Positions 55,290-64,000 of a stretch of DNA of 64,000 bases are shown one piece after another (the first letter of the stretch is position 1; the number at the start of each line of letters is the position of its first letter). The translations under genes were made by a program, and so were the position numbers. The notes beneath the pieces were generated by a model, which saw nothing but the letters and a program-made list of their open reading frames with translations, was not told where the DNA came from and did no database searches. Origin of the DNA: Tupaia tana (taxonomy: Eukaryota; Chordata; Mammalia; Scandentia; Tupaiidae); NCBI GenBank assembly GCA_026018925.1, contig JAKSZU010000025.1:21245391-21309390 (forward strand), read 5' to 3'.

Positions 55290-56140
55290 CTACTGGATCT
55301 ATATCCCAAGGAAAAGAACTCATTACTGAAGCTCTCATGTTCACTGTAACACATTTAAAATAGCCATAATATGGAATCAACCTAAGTAGTTTTTTTATAT
55401 AAATATATTTTTTAAATTTATTTTTTCATTTCATTTTCTTCCATACATTCAATCACATTATTATTTGTCTTACAAAATGGATATTTCAACAGGTGAATAC
55501 CTCTCCCCAGCACTGTCGATAAAACCACGAAACATCTTCAACAGATAATACCACACCTCTTTGTGCCATTAATGCTTTTCCTCCCTGTCCCTCCCCCAAA
55601 TGTCCTTCCTCAGACCCTCCTCTTTCACACACACTATATCTGGTATTTACATCTATATACTGCGTTTCTATATCCTTTAAACAATTAGTTTCAGTCATAG
55701 AGTGCAGACACTTGGTATATATTAAGTGGGGACATACAATGCCTCTCCTTCATAGCATGGCTTGTTCACTCAGCAGTAAGTCTTCCATATTCATCCACTT
55801 CCTGTCAAAAGCCAGGGTTTTGTACAACCTAAGTGTTTATCAACAGATGAAAGCATAAAGAAAATGTCGTATATGTACACAATAGACTATCATGCAGTCA
55901 TTAAAAAGAATGAAATTCAACTATTCATGGCAGTCTGATGAGCATGGAGACATTATGTGAAGTGAAACAAGCCAAGCACTGAAAGAGAAATACAGCATTT
56001 CCTCACACATATATAACAACTCAAAAGGTTGACCTTACAAAACTAGAGAGCAGAACAGTGGTTAGCAGAAGTCAGGAAATACGGTAGATAGGAGCACAGG
56101 GAGACGTTGTTTAGATGATACAAGTTATGGTTAGACGTGA
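55290..56140 (+). mobile_element. Old L1 3' end split by a younger L1
   Basis: ATCTATATCCCAAGGAAAAG and AATAGCCATAATATGGAATC on the left. It resumes at 55825 with TTATCAACAGATGAAAGCAT, ACTATCATGCAGTCATTAAA and GAAGTGAAACAAGCCAAGC. Continuous L1 3'-end sequence once the insertion is removed. Confidence 0.85.
55388..55824 (-). mobile_element. 5'-truncated L1 inserted in an older L1
   Basis: Target duplication CAACCTAAGT (55378-55387, 55825-55834). On the minus strand it runs from the G-rich tract GGGGGAGGGACAGGGAGG to TATTATCTGTTGAAGATG and an A/T-rich tail. It shows the uninverted order of the blocks rearranged at 20521-20822. Confidence 0.9.
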
Positions 56141-56146
56141 GAAACA

Positions 56147-56392
56147 AGGACCAGCAGATGGCATAGCGGTTATGCTGCTGGACTCCCATGTAGTTGACTG
56201 GTTCCAGTCCAAAACTCACATGGAGATGTGTGCGTGCATTCCCAAAATCCAGAAAGGAGAATGGAGGAGAAGGATTGTGGCATGGCCATCCCTTCTGGGG
56301 AGTGATTTCTTCCTTTCTTTCTCTCTGTTTTTGTCTCTCTGGTGAGTGCACATATCCCATAGCAAAAATCTCTCTAGAGAAAAAAAAAAAAA
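56147..56392 (+). mobile_element. tRNA-derived SINE with deleted head region
   Basis: GGACCAGCAGATGGCATAG start. The B-box/variable region is shortened (TTGACTGGTTCCAGTCC), with a body to GCATGGCCATCCC, CT stretch and A13 tail. Confidence 0.9.
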
Positions 56393-56668
56393 GCCATGAT
56401 AAATAAATTCTAGCAAAGTGGAGTCACTGTAGTTAAAAATTGCATTTTTTCAAACTAGCTACAAGAAAGGATTTTAGATGTTCCCAATGCTAAGAAATAA
56501 TAAATGTTTAATGTGATAAATATGCAATAATCCTGCTCAGGTCATTATATATTTTATTCATGTATTGAAAAAAATATACCATACCCAGAAAATATATACA
56601 ATTATTATGTGTTCACTTAATAATATAAAAAATACCTCGTATGTTATAAGGTAAAAATTCCTGACGGT

Positions 56669-56940
56669 GGGGGTCAGCAGGTGGAATAGTGGTTAAGGTA
56701 CTGGATTCCCATAGGACTGACATTGGTTTGAGTCCTAACCTGACAGCTTGAAAATCGTGCCAGGTGTATGTGGGTGTGTGCCCAAAATTCCAGGAAAAGA
56801 ACAGAGAAGAAAGGATTGCTGCATGGCCATTCTCCTGGGGGATGATTTCTCACTTTCCCTCACTCTCTCTCCCTCTGTCTCTCTCCGGTGACTGCACGTG
56901 CCCTATGACAGAAACAAAAACAAAAACTGCTGAGGAAAAG
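56669..56940 (+). mobile_element. tRNA-derived SINE, old copy
   Basis: GGGGGTCAGCAGGTGGAATAG, GGTTTGAGTCCTAACC, TGTGTGCCCAAAATTCC, TCCTGGGGGATGATTTC, CT stretch and A-rich tail. Confidence 0.9.
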
Positions 56941-57239
56941 AGTTGAATGGGTTGATTCATCTATTTTGTATAAGTGAGCTGTAATTTTGACAGGAAGGAC
57001 AGGTAAGCACTAATAAAAACAAACAGAGAAAAAAGATACTTTTGCAAAATTTTGAATAAGATAATTAACTTGGGGAGGGTGGGAAAGGGTTGGAATCAAT
57101 GCAGTTCAATTGGACAAAAACTGAGTAAGACTGAAACTGATAGTATCTACTGAGAAATTATATGTCTGCTAAGGGAAAGAAAGAGGAGTCAAGGATGACT
57201 CTAGAAATTTCTACTTATGAAACGACAAGCATGCAAGTG

Positions 57240-57565
57240 CTATTAGCTGTAGCTTTCCCCTTTTTACACAATAGATGAACATTTATAAATATGAAGCACA
57301 ATATATACCCATTCTTCTGCTAATAAATTTTTTTATTGTTCATACTTTTGAGATATTATAAATAAATTTCTTATAAACATTTGTGAATATATAATGTTTT
57401 GTAGACATATATTTTAATGTTCCTTGAATTAATCCTGAGGAATATAATTGTTGGGTCAAAGGGTTGGTTGTCTGTTCCACTTTAGAAAAAGCTGCCGAAC
57501 TTTTTAAAGGATAATGTTCTTCCTTACACTAACACCACTGATGTACTAGAATTCCAATTTCTGTC
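57240..57565 (-). mobile_element. Old L1 fragment
   Basis: Antisense L1 3'-region blocks: TAATCCTGAGGAATATAATT, GTTGGGTCAAAGGGTTGGTT, AAAGCTGCCGAACTTTTTAA and TTCTTCCTTACACTAACACC. Confidence 0.75.
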
Positions 57566-58400
57566 TGAGAACATAAACAGATTTGACTTACACCTTTTTA
57601 AATCTTTATCCCTTCAATTACTTTTTCCTGACTTATACACATTAAGGCATCCAGTATGAGGCTGAGTGAAGGTTGTGAAAGATATCATGCATGCATTTTT
57701 CTCAATGTAGATCAAAAGCCTTCAATATTTCACAAATGTGACACTCCTTGTAAGAGTTTAAACAGTATTTATAAATACTCATGCTTTTTTAGCAGTATTA
57801 TCAACACTATCATATAAATATTATTTATAATATTTCTAAAGATTATAAAGGCTCTATAAATAGTCTTTGCTCTTTATTTGATTGAAAAATTATTTTTCTA
57901 TTTGTAATAAGTTTATATATTTTATCATAAATGAAGTTTATATATTTTATGATGAATGGATGATCATTGAATGACCATATAGTTTACTCTTAAATTTTGT
58001 TAGGATATATGCTAACTATTCTAACTGGTTTTGAAATGTTACATTAACTTTGAGTTCTTGGGATATATTATTGAATTAAATATGTTATAATCTATATTTA
58101 TCGAAAATATTAGTTTATCATTTCCTTTCATTATGTGTCAAATACACAGTAGGGAAACGTATATCTTTTAAGACAAATGACGTAGTGTTTCCTCTTCATT
58201 TTTCTCTATAATTTATAGATATAGCTGGATAGAACCAACATTGTCATGATGACACCTTATACATAAAAACAGCTTCTCCATTAATTTACGTGATTCAAAT
58301 CATAGTAAATCTTCACTGCAATTCTAATAAAGACAGAATCCTTTTTGTTAAATTTATACTTAATTGTATTCTGTGTGTGTGTGCACATGCACATACATGT
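57566..58400. other. Very AT-rich sequence, nothing firm
   Basis: Contains a short direct duplication of AAGTTTATATATTTTAT near 57909-57952. Possibly more decayed antisense L1, not demonstrable by eye. Confidence 0.35.
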
Positions 58401-58406
58401 GTATGT

Positions 58407-58598
58407 TTTGTTTTTAAAAACAAGTTTTCCTATGTTGCAATCCTCCTGCTTCTGCCTCCTAAGGTGCTGGGACTACTGTTGCTCTCCACCGCATCAAGGT
58501 TTTTGGGTGGACTGTAATCGAACTCAGGCCTCCCATGTGGCTTCAACCAGCTATGCAGCCGCCTCCAATGGCCACTACTACAACTCTTTCCTGATACT
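58407..58598 (-). mobile_element. Composite tRNA/7SL-derived SINE
   Basis: On the minus strand a tRNA-like part (58598-58500) has AAGCCACATGGGAGGCC and a B box GAGTTCGATTAC. It passes into 7SL/Alu-like sequence (58499-58421): GCGGTGGAGAG, GTAGTCCCAGCACCTTAGG, GCAGGAGGATTGC, AACATAGGAAAAC, then an A-rich tail. The centre of the 7SL Alu domain is deleted, as in other 7SL SINEs. Known precedents fuse tRNA and 7SL parts in galago and tree shrew. Confidence 0.7.

Positions 58599-58600
<2 letters not shown>

Positions 58601-58637
<37 letters not shown>
58601..58637. repeat. (TA)n microsatellite
   Basis: About 17 TA units next to the composite SINE head. Confidence 0.94.
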
Positions 58638-58641
<4 letters not shown>

Positions 58642-58790
58642 AAATAAAGCTAAGTAAAATAATTATTTAAATATATATATAAAGATAAGTAAAATAATTA
58701 TTTAAATAAATATATATATATATAAAGATAAGTAAAATAATTATTTAAATATATATTTAAATAATTATTTTACTTAACTTTATTTATTTT
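58638..58790. repeat. AT-rich tandem and inverted repeat
   Basis: The unit AAAGATAAGTAAAATAATTA plus TTTAAATATATA occurs three times in direct orientation (from about 58646, 58681 and 58726) and once inverted (58757-58792, TTTAAATAATTATTTTACTT). Confidence 0.88.
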
Positions 58791-58903
58791 AATCTGACCA
58801 GAGAGATAGAAGGTGATAAAAAGAAGCCAACATATCTGGGACTCAAACCACAGTCAGCCATGTGGGTGTCCAGTGCTTTAACCTCCATGTCACCTGCCAG
58901 CCT
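58770..58903 (-). mobile_element. Short tRNA-derived SINE
   Basis: TTTATTTATTTTAATCTGACC tail side, GAGAGATAGAAGGTG linker, CTGGGACTCAAACCACAG head and CACCTGCCAGCC end. Its tail merges with the AT repeat. Confidence 0.8.
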
Positions 58904-59398
58904 CACCTCTCCCTCCCTCCCGTACTGTCTTAAACAGTATCTTTTAAACACACATTTTAAACAGCATTGACTGACTTTCAGTTGTTTTGTTCTGATATAA
59001 AGAAATGCATTTGAGTCCTCATATTGTCTTATGTTGTGCTATCTAGATAAACTCTACAATAATGTGTAATAATGTATCAAAGCAATATTCTAAGTAAATG
59101 ATCATATATTCTACAAACATGACAGTTTTATTTCTTCCTTTCCAAAGCTCCTCCATCTAATTCTTTATATCTTTTTATTGTGCAGACTAAAGCCTCCAAA
59201 ACATCATTTATTTGAAATTGTGAAAATGTGCTTATATTTTTTTTTTATTTTAAATGGGAAACTCTCTACATTTACACATTTAGAATCATGTGCATTGCTT
59301 TTTAAGGGTGATGTTTATTACACAAATACGTTTCCTCCTGTTTCCAATATGCTGAACATTTTTATATGAATCTAGGATATCAAACATGCTTTCATCTC
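58904..59398. other. Unique AT-rich sequence, nothing recognised
   Basis: No supported element. Confidence 0.35.
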
Positions 59399-59399
59399 T

Positions 59400-59712
59400 A
59401 TTTAAATAATTTTTAAAAATTTATTTTACATTTATTCACTGAACATCATCACAGCATATAAAATGTGATTTCCCATCCAGAATGCACTGTATAGTGGATT
59501 GATCATATATGTTATCGTCAGTAAATAATTTTCCATTTCTTATTTCTCAATATATATATATATTTTTTTTTCTTCCCTTTTTCTCACCCTCTGCGATTCC
59601 CCACTCTCCTCCATATCTCTGGTATCTAGAGTTGCTTTCCATTCATTCTTTTCTCCACATTTTATTGATTCACAAAATATCTTAATTAATCTAACTACTT
59701 TCAATAACAAGT
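59400..59712 (-). mobile_element. L1-like 3'-end repeat
   Basis: Second copy of the repeat at 13080-13502: AAATGTGATTTCCCATCC, TTTTCCATTTCTTATTTCTC, TTCTCACCCTCTGCG, GTATCTAGAGTTGCTTTCC and TTAATTAATCTAACTACTT. Confidence 0.6.
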
Positions 59713-60022
59713 TCAGCTAATATATAGATATCTGTGAACACAAGTCTGACTTTAGGCATGTAACTCTGTGGGTAGAATGGATACATTATAAACTAGCACC
59801 TGGCTGAGGCTGTATAGCTTACTGTAGTCATTAAATAGGTATTTTTAAAGTATTTTTAATTTCAAGAAAGTCAGTTTTAGCTTTAACAAATCAAAATAAA
59901 AAAATGTTAAGAGTACTTTGCTTAAGACTGAAAGCCTAGAAACAGGTTAGGATTGCTTAAATAGTAGGTACATGAACCTATTAGCAGCTCAAGAAAAGAC
60001 AAAAATCCCCAGAGCTCAATCT

Positions 60023-60137
60023 TAGGCATGCACGCACACGCGCCCAGCATGAGTTTAAGCTGCAAGGCCTGGAACTCCAACTGTAGTCGACAACATGGGA
60101 GTCCAGCCACATAGCCATTACGCCAACTGCTGGTCCC
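60023..60137 (-). mobile_element. tRNA-derived SINE, head half only
   Basis: Only the tRNA half remains, from TTAGGCATGCACGCACACGC to AACTGCTGGTCCCC. The palindrome, CT stretch and tail are absent. Confidence 0.88.
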
Positions 60138-60482
60138 CTAATTTGTCTATTTTGTTGTTGTGGTGGTGGTGGTTGTTGACTATACCATATCCAAAAAACT
60201 TAAAAAAAAAAAAAAAAAGTATTCCAGGTGCAATATCACACTTTTTTTTTTTTTTTTTTTTTACTATACTTTCTTCTGAGTTTTATAGTTTTGGGTTTTA
60301 TGTTTAGGTTGAAAATACATTTTGAATACTTAGTTGGAGTGTGGTACTAGATTATAGTCCAAACTGCATTAATTTACATGCAAGTACTCTGTTTTCCCAG
60401 TGCCATCTTCTTTCCTTTGAATGATCTTGGCATTCTTGTCAAAACTCATTAGACCACAGATTTGTTTCTGCACTTGGTATTC

Positions 60483-60542
60483 TTTTTTTTTTTTTAAGAA
60501 ATTAATTTCTATTTAATGTAACTTATTTATGTCTTTTAATTT

Positions 60543-60587
<45 letters not shown>

Positions 60588-60655
60588 CTGCCAGATCCAG
60601 GACTCAAACCATGTGGGAGTCCAGCGCCCTTCACCACCACGCGACCTGCCAGCCC
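60483..60655 (-). mobile_element. Short tRNA-derived SINE inserted in L1
   Basis: T-run and A/T tail, (GA)n of about 19 units at 60547-60584, then CCAGATCCAGGACTCAAACC and CGACCTGCCAGCCC. TGCACTT occurs on both sides (about 60470 and 60657) as a likely target duplication. Confidence 0.85.
60546..60585. repeat. (GA)n microsatellite in a SINE
   Basis: Perfect GA run grown from the purine-rich linker of a short SINE. Confidence 0.95.
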
Positions 60656-61715
60656 TTGCACTTCCTTTTCTTGTCCAGTGTTCTGTCTTTATGCCAAAAG
60701 CACCTTGTTTATACTACTCAAAATTTGCTGCAAATTTTAAAATCAAGAAATACAAGTCCTAAAGCTTTGTTTTTGTTTTTTTTTTGGGGGGGGTTGTTTT
60801 TCCATTTGGGATCTTTTGTTGTTCAAAATGAGTGTTAGGAGATTTTCTTCTATTTCTGCAAAAAATATGCCTTTCGGTTTTTGATAGCAATGATGTTAAA
60901 TCTATAGTACAACATCTTAACAATATGAACGATCTGTTTCATGAACATGGTATAAGCTATGTTCCCTTTTGTTTATGCATTCTTTCACTTCTTTCAGATA
61001 TGTGATGCAGTTTTCATTACACAGATCTCTTATCTTGGTTAAACTGATTACTAAGTATCATATTATTTTTTATTCTGTTATACACAGGACTGTTTTCTTA
61101 ACTTCCTTTTTATATTGTTTTTGCAAGTTCTAACAGTTTTTTTTTTTTTTTTTTTTTTGTGGAAACTTCACAGTTTTATAAGAACCTATCAGATGTGAGC
61201 AAAGGTAATTTTGTTTCTTTTATTTAAAGTTGGATGATTTTTATTTCTTAATTGCTCTGGCTAGGCCTTTCAGTACTATTTGAACAGAAGTAACAAAAGT
61301 TGACATCCTTTCCTCGAAGTGATCTGAGGAAAAACTTTCAGTCTTTGATAACTAAGTACAGTGTTTACCATGGGCTTTTCTTACATGGCCTTTACTCTGT
61401 TGAATTAGTTTTCTTCTTTTTCTAGCTTGTTGAGTGCATTTTATCATGAGGGTATTGAATTTTGTCAAATACTTTTCATTTTCAGCAGGGCATCTTTTAA
61501 TTTAATGAAAGTACTGTGATACCCTTAACCATCTTATTAAAGATACATTTCCAACACAATTTTACTTTTTATACTTAATAATTATTTTAATAAAATTTAT
61601 CTCATTTGTTTTTATCAAAAGAGGACTAATATTAAAGTAACTACTTTTCTATGTCAATCAAGATGAGCATGAAATCTTTGCCTTTTATTTATTTATTTGT
61701 TTACCTATTTTTTTT

Positions 61716-61980
61716 TTTTTTCTTTTTTTGGAGAGGTTTTTGCTATAGGGCGCGTGCGCTCGCCAGACAGACAGAGAGAGACAGAGAGATAGAAAGCAGG
61801 AAATCACCCCCCGGGGGGGATGGCCACGCCGCAATCCCTTCTCCTCCATTCTCCTCTCGGGATCTTGGGCATGCACGCACACGCGCCCGGCATGAGTTTA
61901 AGCCGCCGGGTCCGGGACTCGAACCGTGGTCGACTACGTGGGAGTCCAGCGACATAGCCATTACGCTAACTGCTGGTCCC
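61716..61980 (-). mobile_element. Young tRNA-derived SINE, near-consensus
   Basis: The target duplication TTTACCTATTTTTTTT at 61700-61715 and 61981-61996 is perfect. High CpG retention, CCCCCCGGGGGGGATGG palindrome variant, and the marker GAAAGCAGGAAATCACC shared with 54805-55077. Confidence 0.97.
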
Positions 61981-62019
61981 TTTACCTATTTTTTTTAAGA
62001 ATATTTCTTTTCAGGAATT

Positions 62020-62238
62020 TTGTTTGTCTATTTGATTTTGCCACAGGGTATGCATGTCAGAGAGAGGCAGTGAGAGGGAAAGTGAGAGATCACCACCAGA
62101 GGGGAAGGCCAAGCTATAAACCTTCTCTTTCCTTCTTCTCTTGGGATCTTGGGCACTCGAGCACACAGGCCTGGCATGATTTTCAAGTCACTGGGTCTGG
62201 ACTCAAACTACAGTCAGCTGTATGGACCTTCTAGCCCC
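62020..62238 (-). mobile_element. tRNA-derived SINE, old copy
   Basis: GATTTTGCCACAGGGTATGC, AGATCACCACCAGAGGGG, GATCTTGGGCACTCGAGC, GGGTCTGGACTCAAACTAC, ending CTTCTAGCCCC. Confidence 0.9.
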
Positions 62239-62243
62239 CAACT

Positions 62244-62524
<281 letters not shown>

Positions 62525-63020
62525 TGGATTTGCTCTCTGATCGATTGTAGATTAAGAAAGACAAATATTGTATGTATCCACTCAATACATATTGAATATC
62601 TTCACTTTATCCAGAAATGGAAATATCTAATGATATAATAGTAAGGAGTATGAGTAGAAATATCAGAGACTACAGAGGAGGGGGGTGGAGAGCAGAAGTT
62701 TGGTGGTAAAGGCTCAGAGGAGAAACTGCAACAGAAATTGAATTCTCTTGGGGATCTGGGCAAATAACAGACCAAATTGAGACTAAACTTATTTATTTAT
62801 TTTTGCAAATAAGTTAGATAATACCTCTCTTTAGTAAAAGGGGGCATGGAGAGAGAAAAAAATGTTTCAGAAGAAAATTACAGTGCACTAGTCACTAGAT
62901 TTTAGCTTTGTCCATATTTTTAGTCCAATTAAGATCTTTGTGAATCAATAAAAGGTGGGAAAAAAGTTTAGTATGGGAGGGATGGAGAAGAAAGGGGAAG
63001 AAAAAAAGTAAAATTATGTT
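62525..63020. other. Unique sequence, nothing firm
   Basis: The purine-rich run at 62975-63010 may be the G-rich tract of the L1 that follows. Confidence 0.35.
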
Positions 63021-63028
63021 TAATTGAC

Positions 63029-63182
63029 AAAGCAGTAAAGGCACAAAGAAAAGTGGTATTACATGTTGAAGATATTTTGTAGTTTTATCAACTGTACTAG
63101 GGAGAAATGTTTACCTGTTGAAATATCCATTTTATAAGACAAATAATAATGCAATTGAATGTATAAAAGAAAAGAAAAAAAA
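63029..63182 (+). mobile_element. L1 3' end, short insertion
   Basis: GTTGAAGATATTTTGTAG, CTGTACTAGGGAGAAATG, AGACAAATAATAATGCAATTG and an A-rich tail. TAATTGAC at 63021-63028 and 63183-63190 is a likely target duplication. Confidence 0.82.
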
Positions 63183-63199
63183 TAATTGACCAAAAAAAA

Positions 63200-63335
63200 A
63201 AAGAAGCTATTTGCTAATGATAATGTATATTGTAATATTTTTGTCTTAACTTGATATGCATGGTATTTATGCTGGAAAAAGAAATGTACAACTGTAAAGA
63301 TACATGTGATTAAATGCAAATAAAAAATAAGTAAA
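63200..63335 (+). mobile_element. Old L1-type 3' end
   Basis: ACTTGATATGCATGGTATTT, ACATGTGATTAAATGC and an AAATAAAAAATAAG tail. Homologous to the next segment and to 23475-23608. Confidence 0.5.
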
Positions 63336-63339
63336 GAAA

Positions 63340-63490
63340 GAATGAAAGTTTCTCCAATGAAAATTATGTATGTGGTAATAATTTTGATTTGATTTTCATG
63401 TACTGCATGCACAACCTGAAAAATAATGTGTGCCAGTGATATGTACAACAATTAAATGTGAGTAAGAAATCACTAAAGTAAAAAAGAAAA
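63340..63490 (+). mobile_element. Old L1-type 3' end
   Basis: TGGTAATAATTTTGATTTGA, CATGTACTGCATGCACAACC, GTACAACAATTAAATGTGAG. A diverged second copy directly after 63200-63335. Confidence 0.5.
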
Positions 63491-63890
63491 AAGAAAACTC
63501 TGTGCAAATTTAAAATGTGAAAACACTTCTTTAAGTTTAATACTTAATCTTGAGACTATGACTCCCCTAGTGGCTTTTTTAAAAAATATTCAAATATAGC
63601 TCATGTTATGGAAATATAAATATTTAATCTTTTACATATAAATGCAAAATAATTAAAAACTTGTCTCATCTCAATGGACGTACTCAAGGTCACTAAAATA
63701 GAATGATTTATTTACATTTTTAAACAAATAATCTGAAAAATCTCCCAAAGGAGTGAGTAGAACTATCAGCAAAGGGAAAAAAACGTCCCTCCTCAAAGCT
63801 CTTATTCCAAATAATATAACATATTTCCCATGTTTTGTGTTCCTCTTGGAACTGATAGGCCCTGCTGGGATCTCTTAAAACAGAGAAAGT
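63491..63890. other. Unique AT-rich sequence, nothing recognised
   Basis: No supported element. Confidence 0.35.
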
Positions 63891-63891
63891 T

Positions 63892-64000
63892 GGGAACCAG
63901 CAGTTAGCGTAATGGCTATGTCACTGGACTCCCACGTAGTCGACCGCGGTTCGTGTCTCGGACCCGGTGGCTTACAACTCACGCCGGGCGCGTGTGCGTG
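63892..64000 (+). mobile_element. tRNA-derived SINE, cut by window edge, B-box variant
   Basis: GGGAACCAGCAGTTAGCGTAA to CGGGCGCGTGTGCGTG. Over this length it differs from the copy at 643 by a single visible base in the B box (GGTTCGTGTCT versus GGTTCGCGTCT) and shares GGCTTACAACTCACG. Confidence 0.95.

Larger units (their letters stand above)
60310..61530 (-). mobile_element. L1 ORF2 relic
   Basis: Antisense ORF2 blocks: ATGATCTTGGCATTCTTGTC, AATTGCTCTGGCTAGGCCTT, CATCCTTTCCTCGAAGTG, GAATTTTGTCAAATACTTTTC. Many deletions and T-runs (60240-60262, 61136-61158) interrupt it. A SINE at 60483-60655 is inserted. Confidence 0.82.

Noticed and set aside
63059-63451. 130-codon antisense open frame
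   Set aside because: It is antisense to stacked L1 3' ends; AT-rich composition explains the hydrophobic translation.

Overview
This window looks like gene-free nuclear DNA from a placental mammal. It is AT-rich and made mostly of interspersed repeats. The evidence for a placental is the mix of ancient families: MIR, a MER5-type hAT fragment, MLT1/MST-like MaLR LTRs and many decayed L1 pieces. Over these lies a very successful younger SINE of about 260-280 bp. It has a tRNA-like head (box A-like TTAGCGTAATGGC, box B GGTTCGAGTCC), a purine-rich body with a C6/G6 palindrome, a CT-rich stretch, and an A-rich tail after CTATAGCAAAAACCTCTCC. I see no Alu, B1/B2, rabbit C, carnivore, ruminant or AfroSINE copies. 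One composite tRNA/7SL-like element (58407-58598) hints at Euarchontoglires, but I cannot name the order or species.

No protein-coding gene, exon set or functional RNA gene could be supported. Most open frames of 60-200 codons lie in SINE copies and share one peptide family, read in sense or antisense; others lie in LTRs, L1 pieces or AT-rich sequence.

Layout. 1-13 kb: SINE copies near 0.1, 0.6, 3.2 and 8.8 kb, one MaLR LTR, one MIR, one mariner-like MITE, ancient repeats, and a possible retropseudogene at 12.6-13.0 kb. 13-26 kb: old L1 3' ends, MaLR LTRs on both strands, several SINE families, a SINE dimer (15.0-15.45 kb) and a 5'-inverted L1 with a 16-bp target-site duplication (20.5 kb). 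26-39 kb: long unique AT-rich stretches, a SINE cluster at 30.2-32.0 kb, two MITE/MIR relics and a pyrimidine tract at 35.7 kb. 39-46 kb: a dense SINE cluster with nested insertions, a degraded L1, TA/GT microsatellites and an LTR/primer-binding-site-like relic near 44.9 kb. 46-52 kb: an ancient LTR, an L1 ORF2 relic with an internal CA expansion, nested SINEs, a MER5-like element and a MaLR LTR. 52-64 kb: L1 pieces on both strands, several carrying SINE or L1 insertions, AT-rich direct and inverted repeats, the composite SINE, and stacked L1 3' ends. A SINE is cut by the right edge.

The useful content is a record of insertions. Many have clear target-site duplications and nesting, so their order can be read. 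The most distinctive signals are a SINE lineage whose B box has lost a strongly conserved A, the composite tRNA/7SL element, a four-copy palindromic mariner-like MITE of about 80 bp, and the twin-primed L1. No genes are present to work together.
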